Part shown: one piece after another, positions 58,405 to 64,000 of the stretch
Layout: every line of letters begins with the position of its first letter
Numbering within the stretch: position 1 is the stretch's first letter
DNA from: a virus
Strand: one strand, 5' to 3'
Virus record (IMG/VR): IMGVR_UViG_3300021085_002857
Span: 1 to 64,000 of that record
DNA: 64,000 bases
Notes under the pieces: generated by a model
The model's input: the letters and a program-made list of their open reading frames with translations, nothing else
Database searches by the model: none
What the model was told of the DNA's origin: nothing
Position numbers and translations under genes: made by a program

Positions 58405-59390
58405 TCACTTGCCTTTGTTATCATTTTAATATTTTGTTCCAATTTAGCATTAAACTCGTTATCTGTCAATGAATAATCCAATCCTTCGCTTAATGCTCTC
58501 GAAAAACTAGCAGTTACATCTGCATTCGCACTCAGTCTGCGGCATGCTTCCATAGTAGGATATCCACCACTTAGGAATACAACTTTTTCTACATTAGGAA
58601 ACGCTGTAAGGTTATGATATAAGTTGGGTACTTCTGGCGGTGTTAGTTTAAGAATGCATTTACCTGGAAACTCATCCAGAAACTCTTGTAAGTGATACAT
58701 AAGAGCTGATTCAACTTTAGCTTTAATAGGATTGTCGATAGGTATTTCAGGCTCAATGATTGGTACAAGACCGTAGTCACAAATAGTACGAGCAAGTGTA
58801 AACTGTTGTTTGAGTACAGGATGTACCATGCCTACACCTTTAACAATGCTACGCATCTTTGTACCATAAATCTTAGGACCAATACCGTTTGTAGCAAACT
58901 CTAACATCTGCTTTACTGGAAACTGTTTGAGTGTTCCATCTTCGTCACATCCACTGTCAATCTTTAGGAATGTATCAATACCTTTTTCATCCAACACATT
59001 AACCATACCACGTGTAACTGTGTCTTGGTAGAGGATCGCCGCCCAAATATTTTCATCGCTAAAAGCTGGTGCGTTTACCATACGCATACGCATTTCATGC
59101 ACACGATCCATTTTATTATCTTCTGTATACTCACGCCCGTAGCGTTCTAGTACGCCGCCTGTTGAACCACCGCTGTGATCCATTGCTGCTATAAATCTAC
59201 AATCCATTTTTTGTCTCCATGCTTCTTCAAAACCTTCTTCATAATCAGATAATGGTGCTCCATTACTACCAGCAATCCATAACCTTTTAAAATAACTATC
59301 TACTGATGATAATACTGTAGCATCTGTAGTTCTGATATGTCCTTTGACCAGCCAAAACAACCTGTATGCTTCTTTTTTAGATACATCCAC
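58401..59390 (-). CDS. Class I fructose-bisphosphate aldolase
   Basis: A 329-aa protein matching the bacterial class I FBP aldolase family (FdaB type): FIAAMDHSGGSTGGVLERYG, NAPAFSDENIWAAILYQDT, IYGTKMRSIV, VPIIEPEIPI, CILKLTPPEVPNLY with the Schiff-base Lys, and VVFLSGGYPTMEA, then TASFSRALSEGL. It cleaves FBP to triose phosphates. An auxiliary metabolic gene; it could shift host carbon flow toward nucleotides or glycan precursors (inference). Confidence 0.93.
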   Translation of the reverse strand: MDVSKKEAYRLFWLVKGHIRTTDATVLSSVDSYFKRLWIAGSNGAPLSDYEEGFEEAWRQKMDCRFIAAMDHSGGSTGGVLERYGREYTEDNKMDRVHEMRMRMVNAPAFSDENIWAAILYQDTVTRGMVNVLDEKGIDTFLKIDSGCDEDGTLKQFPVKQMLEFATNGIGPKIYGTKMRSIVKGVGMVHPVLKQQFTLARTICDYGLVPIIEPEIPIDNPIKAKVESALMYHLQEFLDEFPGKCILKLTPPEVPNLYHNLTAFPNVEKVVFLSGGYPTMEACRRLSANADVTASFSRALSEGLDYSLTDNEFNAKLEQNIKMITKASE

Positions 59391-59408
59391 GGGCTGTCCT
59401 TTTCATTT

Positions 59409-59570
59409 CTAGTCACCCAAACCTAAACAAGGAATAAGAATAGATTGTTTACAGTTGTCTGGATAAGCAATTGCTGACCCAAGGATGGGCATACCTACCA
59501 TCCCAATAATAATAATTAAAAAAGCCCATCCTAGACCTTTTGTTGTACAATAGTTTGTTTGTTCACTCAT
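59409..59570 (-). CDS. Small membrane protein (53 aa)
   Basis: After a short polar start (MSEQTNYCTTKGLGW) comes one hydrophobic helix (AFLIIIIGMVGMPILGSAI), then a short tail with Cys. ATG 59570 overlaps the HAD gene stop by 8 nt and is chosen over an upstream in-frame ATG at 59624. Function unknown. Confidence 0.55.
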   Translation of the reverse strand: MSEQTNYCTTKGLGWAFLIIIIGMVGMPILGSAIAYPDNCKQSILIPCLGLGD

Positions 59571-59901
59571 ATGACTCTCCTGTATCTCTAAAGAAGTTTT
59601 CACTCCAAAATGCTTTGTCGTCAATCCAAATATCGTAGTTCTCTTTTTGACCTACACTTAGTTCATGATATTTGCAACCCCAACTGTCTAGCTGATCCTG
59701 TGTTAATCCGCCATAATCGATACCACTTACGCAACCACGAGCAGTCATATATTTGATTGTGTGTCCTGCATCGTACAATGCATTTACTTTTGCAATCCTA
59801 TCGTACATAGGAATATGATTAGCATAATCTTTTTTGCCACCACTGTCAGGTATAATTACTTCTTTACAGATAGTGCCGTCGATATCAATTACATATTTCA
59901 T
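59563..59901 (-). CDS. HAD-family phosphatase-like protein
   Basis: A compact 112-aa HAD protein: YVIDIDGTICKE (nucleophile motif at the very start), IKYMTARGCVSG (motif II Thr) and YDIWIDDKAFW (motif III/IV acids). Its size and motif layout match capsule-biosynthesis-type HAD proteins. With the adjacent nucleotidyltransferase it could process sugar phosphates. ATGA overlap with the membrane protein gene upstream. Confidence 0.78.
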   Translation of the reverse strand: MKYVIDIDGTICKEVIIPDSGGKKDYANHIPMYDRIAKVNALYDAGHTIKYMTARGCVSGIDYGGLTQDQLDSWGCKYHELSVGQKENYDIWIDDKAFWSENFFRDTGESYE

Positions 59902-60164
59902 TTGTCTTTCCTTTTTTTATTCCATTTATACAGTCCGTATATACTGATAGCCGCCCAAAATATTTCAAGGGTAATATTGGCTAGTACTGGTTTAAAATAT
60001 AGATTTACAAATAACAATAATGCTACCATTAGGTTTGCAAAACTATAAAAGAAACCTTTAGCATCAATTTTATCTGCTTGTAATAGCAAATAGGTTGATA
60101 CTAAGAGTAATACTCCCATATTTCCAAATATGTCGCTCCAGTGTAATGCATAATAATCAGTCAT
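59898..60164 (-). CDS. CBU_0592-like small membrane protein
   Basis: An 88-aa protein with three hydrophobic segments: NMGVLLLVSTYLLLQADKID, then YSFANLMVALLLFVNLYF and ITLEIFWAAISIYGLYKW, matching the CBU_0592-type membrane protein pattern. Role unknown. Between HAD and nucleotidyltransferase genes with 4-nt and 1-nt overlaps. Confidence 0.65.
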   Translation of the reverse strand: MTDYYALHWSDIFGNMGVLLLVSTYLLLQADKIDAKGFFYSFANLMVALLLFVNLYFKPVLANITLEIFWAAISIYGLYKWNKKRKDK

Positions 60165-60925
60165 TAGTCTCTCCTTTCAATATCGTCCTCAGACAGTTTC
60201 TCACCCATCCAGACTTCAATTACTTTGGCAGTCCTACTTCCTACATTATATGCTTTGTGCCATGTTAGTACTGGAATGTCAATACTTTCACCTGGACCAT
60301 ATCTTTTGCTTTCCTTATCGCCATTAGGAAATTCTAAATCCATACGGATTGTTCCTTCAATGACATGCCAGTGTTCACTACGAATAAAGTGTCGCTGATC
60401 ACTAAGTGGTGTATCCGTGCCAAATGCTAACTCTTTAACAGCCCAACCTGGACCATTATGTAATACTGTATAACTTCCCCAAGCACGTTGTGTTGTAGGT
60501 TGGCTCCACTCTTTAAGTATCCAACTGCTACTATTCTTTTTATCATTTCCCCCAACACCAAACTCAAACGTTAGGCGTGGATCTTGTACTGACATTTCTG
60601 GAATATTATCTTTTCCACGATCACCACCATTTGCAAATAAAACTGGATTACCTTTCCATTCTGCTAGTGTATCAGTAAGTGCCGCGCATGCTGTGTTATC
60701 GCTATCGTCAAATTCAATGACTTGGTCTACGACTGCCAATTCTTTAATAATTGACATGCGTTCTTTCCAAGGCATAAATGGTTGTCCTTTTTTGCGTGTT
60801 AGCCAATCATCACTATTAAGTGCGACAACCAAGACGTCTCCCAACGCCTTGGCTGCTTTAAACATGGCAATATGACCGCTGTGGACTGGATCAAATCCTC
60901 CACTAACTACCACTACCCTTTTCAT
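60164..60925 (-). CDS. Nucleotidyltransferase-cupin fusion (sugar-nucleotide enzyme)
   Basis: A 253-aa two-domain protein. N-terminal: VVSGGFDPVHSGHIAMFKAA with HxGH, and WKERMSIIKEL, the cytidylyltransferase-like fold of heptose-1-P adenylyltransferase (RfaE/HldE C-terminal type). C-terminal: cupin with HFIRSEHWHVIEGTIRMDLE and GPGESIDIPVLTWHKAYN, similar to the cupin of type II mannose-phosphate isomerases. Likely makes or modifies an activated sugar, in line with the HAD, PMM-like and glycosyltransferase genes. Confidence 0.82.
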   Translation of the reverse strand: MKRVVVVSGGFDPVHSGHIAMFKAAKALGDVLVVALNSDDWLTRKKGQPFMPWKERMSIIKELAVVDQVIEFDDSDNTACAALTDTLAEWKGNPVLFANGGDRGKDNIPEMSVQDPRLTFEFGVGGNDKKNSSSWILKEWSQPTTQRAWGSYTVLHNGPGWAVKELAFGTDTPLSDQRHFIRSEHWHVIEGTIRMDLEFPNGDKESKRYGPGESIDIPVLTWHKAYNVGSRTAKVIEVWMGEKLSEDDIERRD

Positions 60926-61248
60926 TAGGCTGCCTTCGATGTATATAAAAGGCGTCCTACATGAATTTTAAGTTTTTTAGGACTACGATCCTTGTGAATA
61001 CGTATTTCTAAATCATATGTAATTGCGTTATCCTTTTCAGTATCACGAATTACAAATTCACGGATCTTGTATGCTTTACGAAGATCACCTAGAAAAGATT
61101 CAAACAAAGAACGTACTTTATCTGTATCCTTGCGATTATACATATACCCATCATGTGGTGCAATAATTTTAAGTAAATCATACTTAATATCTTGCAAAGT
61201 ATATATACCTCCAATATTAAATTGGTTAGGATTTTTTGTATTAGACAT
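60925..61248 (-). CDS. Hypothetical protein (107 aa)
   Basis: Contains GIYTLQDIKYDLLKIIAPHD and VRSLFESFLGDLRKAYKI, then a basic strand region (LEIRIHKDRSPKKLKIHV). ATG 61248 follows AAGGAAAAATA and is preferred over an earlier in-frame start at 61269. No family recognised. Overlaps its neighbours by one base at the 3' side only. Confidence 0.6.
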   Translation of the reverse strand: MSNTKNPNQFNIGGIYTLQDIKYDLLKIIAPHDGYMYNRKDTDKVRSLFESFLGDLRKAYKIREFVIRDTEKDNAITYDLEIRIHKDRSPKKLKIHVGRLLYTSKAA

Positions 61249-61258
61249 TATTTTTCCT

Positions 61259-61648
61259 TTATGTTGCATTAAATGTCATTGTTGCTCCGTTTTCATTATC
61301 TTCAGCTACGCTGATTGTAATGTTACGGCCCGGATATTTTTGATTGATAGATTCTGCTAATTCCTCAGCAATCATCTCACAACTACGATGATTCAACTCC
61401 AGCGTTCCTACTGAATACAGTGATTCTAGCCACCGCTTGAATTGGATAAATTCAATATCTCTGTCATTGTGTTGTACATCAATCGCTACACGAAAATGGA
61501 AAATATGACGATGTGCGTATCCTAAAAAAGATACATCGTCCCACTTTCCTGTAGCAAGAGCTGGGTCATCAATAGCGGCAGGATACAAGTGTATCCCTTC
61601 ACGTTGGAATGTAACCCAAATCTGTCTCGTGTTGACTTTCAAAGCCAT
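61259..61648 (-). CDS. queD: QueD-like 6-carboxytetrahydropterin synthase, divergent
   Basis: A 129-aa protein of the PTPS/QueD fold. Seen: YAHRHIFHFRVAIDV (H-x-H zinc ligands), DIEFIQFKRWLESL (the D/E-F-x-x-L/F-K helix), ELNHRSCEMIAEELAESI in place of the usual P-T-S/A-E-N-L, and the final catalytic-type Glu in VAEDNENG. The first zinc His of usual QueD is not clearly present, so the assignment is moderate. Fits with FolE, QueE and DpdA. Confidence 0.65.
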   Translation of the reverse strand: MALKVNTRQIWVTFQREGIHLYPAAIDDPALATGKWDDVSFLGYAHRHIFHFRVAIDVQHNDRDIEFIQFKRWLESLYSVGTLELNHRSCEMIAEELAESINQKYPGRNITISVAEDNENGATMTFNAT

Positions 61649-61649
61649 T

Positions 61650-61841
61650 TTACTTTCCTTCAGTTTGTGTACGAAGGATCTTTAGGATTTCCCAAAGTTT
61701 CCAGTCAATTGCCTCAGCATATTTCATAAGCTGGGCCGCTTGCTCAGGAGAGAATACTTCTCCTGATACTGGTACTGATGGATCGATTGCTGCATTTTCT
61801 TCTACAGGTTCGCCATCTACAAGTCTAATCTTCTTTGCCAT
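61650..61841 (-). CDS. Small hypothetical protein (63 aa)
   Basis: Starts MAKKIRLVDGEPVEENAAID and ends with a helix (WKLWEILKILRTQTEG). First gene behind the promoter at 61868 and immediately before the QueD-like gene (1-nt gap). AGGAG ribosome site present. Function unknown. Confidence 0.6.
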   Translation of the reverse strand: MAKKIRLVDGEPVEENAAIDPSVPVSGEVFSPEQAAQLMKYAEAIDWKLWEILKILRTQTEGK

Positions 61842-61867
61842 TATTGTCTCCTATCATGGTTATATTT

Positions 61868-61896
61868 AAAATAACAGAAAAATTTATTTCTGTCAA
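61868..61896 (-). promoter_or_regulatory. Sigma70-like promoter
   Basis: Minus strand: TTGACA (61891-61896), 17-nt spacer, TATTTT (61868-61873). The TGA of the -35 is the stop codon of the dpdA-like gene. Drives the 61841 gene and the QueD-like operon. Confidence 0.72.
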
Positions 61897-63398
61897 GCAC
61901 TTAATGTTTCCAGGAATTCGCTTGCTTCTTCCTGCTCTTCTTCACTATACTCTCCACTAACTGTAGCTTTTTGTTCTTCAACATCGAAAAGATTACTAAA
62001 ACTATTGTTAGTATTGGTTAGTGTTTTTTGCCCATTAAAATTAGCAAGCATTGGCGCAGCCTCATCAAGCATTGTCATAGGCGTTTCACTTTTAAATAGT
62101 TCTTCAATAAAGTTAACCATATAAAGTGTATTACGTGGTACCCATGCATCAAACTGTTGGTCACGGTTACCATTTTTAACTTTTCTCCAAGTCTTGTGGC
62201 TTGTATCAAATCTTGTTTTTGCTGTGTCAACAAGTACGTTTGCACGTTGGACACTTTCAATATGCTGATATACATTATGTGCCATTAGCAAGAAGTAGGA
62301 TAAACTATCCCAACTTGTTTTACCTTCTTTGCCAATCTTGTTAAGCATGCCTGGAGCATACCAACAGACATCACCCATTGTAAGTCTGTCACCTACAGGA
62401 CTACCCCAAGGAAAAGGAATATTACTATTTGCTAGTTTTTTATCATCTACTGCACTTTCCATTACATAACCAAACTTATCATTTTGATGTCTGTGTTGTG
62501 TGTAGATTTGACCTTTAGCAGTTGCAATAAAAGGAGATGCACAATCAAACATTACTTCTATATCACTGTTTACTGTTTCACGTAAACTACGTTTAATTTG
62601 TGTATATGCCGCTGCCCATTCTAGTTTACTAATACCTAGATAATGTAATAGGTCACGCTTACCTTTTTCAAGCTGTTTATCGTCACGCATTTTTAATAGT
62701 GTACGTAAAATGATATTAATATCATTCTTAGCACTACCACCAAATGCAAATCCTTCGAGATCATGATGTTTCATTTTCTCATACCAGTGTTCTGCTTCGG
62801 CCCAATTACGACCCTGCATAACATTAAGATACTTTGTTTGATACTTACGATTTTTCTTAAACCAATTTACATTAAAATCTGTATAGTCTAAGCACTCATT
62901 GAAGCTACTAATTCCTGTTCGTTCACGGAATGTAGGTTCTGCAGCTAGTGTAGGAATATCTAAAATCATACTATAGTCTGATGTATGTTCTAACCAGTTT
63001 AGAATAGTATGCCTCAAACTATCATCAGTTTTAAAGTTTGGCCAGTCACATTGGATAACACCTTTAATAATCTGGAACCCACCTGAGTCACCAAGTATAA
63101 AAGTATTTTTTCTGTCACGTGCTTGCACCATATTATCATGTGCATTAGCTTTAGAAAGATCTAGTTGGGCATGTCCTGCTGAATATAACCCCCACTTATA
63201 ATTGTAATAAGCATCAGGTTTTAAAAAGTCACATCCGTCAATACCATTCTCAAACGCATCAGGTATACGTTCATCAGGAAAGAAATCTGATCCTAGTTCT
63301 CTATACTTACTAATAGTACGATCATAAAAACTACTAATACTTGGCAAAAATACACTGTAGTCTTTATTACTGTCAGTTAGATTAACTTTGTTAGCCAT
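61893..63398 (-). CDS. dpdA: DpdA-like DNA guanine transglycosylase
   Basis: A 501-aa tRNA-guanine-transglycosylase-fold protein of the type that inserts 7-deazaguanines into DNA. Seen: TFILGDSGGFQIIKG (base-binding/acid Asp), MILDIPTLA, LNVMQGR, EGFAFGGSAKND, LHYLGISKLEW and EVMFDCASPFIATAKGQ with the nucleophile Asp. The classical TGT zinc site (C-x-C-x2-C) is not evident, which is in keeping with DNA-acting relatives. Located directly next to the clamp gene. Confidence 0.85.
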   Translation of the reverse strand: MANKVNLTDSNKDYSVFLPSISSFYDRTISKYRELGSDFFPDERIPDAFENGIDGCDFLKPDAYYNYKWGLYSAGHAQLDLSKANAHDNMVQARDRKNTFILGDSGGFQIIKGVIQCDWPNFKTDDSLRHTILNWLEHTSDYSMILDIPTLAAEPTFRERTGISSFNECLDYTDFNVNWFKKNRKYQTKYLNVMQGRNWAEAEHWYEKMKHHDLEGFAFGGSAKNDINIILRTLLKMRDDKQLEKGKRDLLHYLGISKLEWAAAYTQIKRSLRETVNSDIEVMFDCASPFIATAKGQIYTQHRHQNDKFGYVMESAVDDKKLANSNIPFPWGSPVGDRLTMGDVCWYAPGMLNKIGKEGKTSWDSLSYFLLMAHNVYQHIESVQRANVLVDTAKTRFDTSHKTWRKVKNGNRDQQFDAWVPRNTLYMVNFIEELFKSETPMTMLDEAAPMLANFNGQKTLTNTNNSFSNLFDVEEQKATVSGEYSEEEQEEASEFLETLSA

Positions 63399-63403
63399 TT
63401 ATA

Positions 63404-64000
63404 TTATACCGTTAATGCTGGAAGAATATAGTTATATTGTCCAATACCACTATCTACACTAATTTGTAGTGCGCCTCGTTTACTAATTTGCATTACGCAT
63501 GCTCCGCTCATTCCTAGTTTTAGGATTGATAGTACTTGTGCCAATGGCCATGCATAGCCTTCATTAAGTTCCCCATCTACATTTTGTGCAAATGTACGCT
63601 TACCTGTAAAGCTACCATCAGCGGCACCCACAGTAACAATCAAGTTACCATTTTCAGTCTTTACAGTAAAGTTAGGTTCAATGCCACCATAGATACCAGC
63701 AACTTGTGTAAGTTCACTTACTTTTGCTTTTGTTGGTTCAAATGTAACATCCCATTCAACACCTTTAAACTTAACAGTTTGTAGTGTTTGTTCAACAATC
63801 TCTTTGCTCATAAAACGATACTGGTCAGTATTACCTTCAACGTCTTTAAATAAGATTGCATCTGGAATTGTTTGTCCGTTACGTTCACGACTTACAATTT
63901 CAATAGACGCATCTTCAGCTTGGTAACTTGTTAGCCCAGTAATACCATTTAGGAAACCAAGGTTACCCAAACCAAACTCACCAAAAAATTCTGGTACATT
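63404..64000 (-). CDS. Sliding clamp (gp45-like), partial at window edge
   Basis: The frame is open to the last base of the window, so the N-terminus lies beyond it. The visible part (about 198 residues) contains LGFLNGITGLTSYQAEDASI, YRFMSKEIVEQTL, GSFTGKRTFAQNV and the ending SGIGQYNYILPALTV, matching T4 gp45-type DNA polymerase clamps of cyanophages. The clamp tethers phage polymerase and in T4 also activates late transcription, in line with the late promoters seen here. Confidence 0.85.
   Translation of the reverse strand, partial: NVPEFFGEFGLGNLGFLNGITGLTSYQAEDASIEIVSRERNGQTIPDAILFKDVEGNTDQYRFMSKEIVEQTLQTVKFKGVEWDVTFEPTKAKVSELTQVAGIYGGIEPNFTVKTENGNLIVTVGAADGSFTGKRTFAQNVDGELNEGYAWPLAQVLSILKLGMSGACVMQISKRGALQISVDSGIGQYNYILPALTV

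Noticed and set aside
1-64000. CRISPR arrays, insertion sequences, integrase or attachment sites.
   Set aside because: No regularly spaced direct repeats, transposase motifs or integrase genes were found on either strand.

Overview
The window is a densely packed, AT-rich (by eye roughly one third G+C) stretch of a T4-superfamily marine bacteriophage genome, resembling cyanophage and pelagiphage myoviruses. The phage assignment rests on a gp45-like sliding clamp running off the right edge, a T4 rnh/FEN-type 5' nuclease, phage-style nucleotide genes (thyA, DHFR, class II thymidine kinase, MazG-like pyrophosphohydrolase), many short conserved hypothetical genes, T4-like late promoters (TATAAATA) and almost continuous ATGA/TAATG gene overlaps. 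No photosystem gene, tRNA, integrase, CRISPR array or virion structural gene is visible. The host cannot be read directly; the genes suggest a marine Gram-negative bacterium.

Layout. 1-7.8 kb (+ strand): small hypotheticals, a SpoT/MESH1-like hydrolase, an AbrB-like protein, a metallophosphoesterase, AcpS, a phosphomannomutase-like HAD enzyme, DHFR, ThyA and a methyltransferase. 7.8-36.2 kb: an exceptional cluster of 16 radical SAM loci (two of them split into core and C-terminal genes), mixed with an HtrA protease, an Asp/Asn beta-hydroxylase-like protein, two further 2OG-Fe(II) oxygenase-like proteins, two large unrecognised paralogues, a PLP enzyme, a glycine-amidinotransferase homologue, an MTA/SAH-nucleosidase-like enzyme and a pseudoazurin. 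The strand changes at about 13.25 kb, 29.5 kb and 31.4 kb. 36.2-45.8 kb (- strand): sulfotransferase-like and 2OG-oxygenase genes, cyanophage-type hypotheticals, a zinc-motif/VWA protein with a MoxR ATPase, an Smr protein, a DUF2693-CDGSH fusion and the 5' nuclease. 45.8-64 kb (- strand): MetK, SufE, a DNA methyltransferase, an LnmK-like protein, QueE, MazG, thymidine kinase, a subtilase with an autotransporter-like C-terminus, FolE, a phosphoribosyltransferase, a glycosyltransferase, class I FBP aldolase, a HAD enzyme, a nucleotidyltransferase-cupin fusion, QueD-like, a DpdA-like transglycosylase and the clamp.

How it may work together. The main candidate for an undescribed system is the radical SAM cluster plus apparent support functions elsewhere in the window: MetK (makes SAM), SufE (sulfur for Fe-S clusters), an MTAN-like nucleosidase (could remove 5'-deoxyadenosine and SAH), and tailoring enzymes (2OG oxygenases, amidinotransferase, PLP enzyme, sulfotransferase, AcpS). 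This combination looks like a phage-borne modification or biosynthetic pathway whose substrate is unknown. A second system, FolE-QueD-QueE-DpdA, fits 7-deazaguanine modification of phage DNA. A third group (PMM-like, HAD, nucleotidyltransferase-cupin, glycosyltransferase) points to sugar or glycan metabolism.

Regulation. Several sigma70-like promoters (TTGACA, 16-17 nt, TATAAT-like) are visible; four share the same element (GAGTAAGTTA-like) at the predicted transcript start. Three have the -35 box fused to the stop codon of the gene before.
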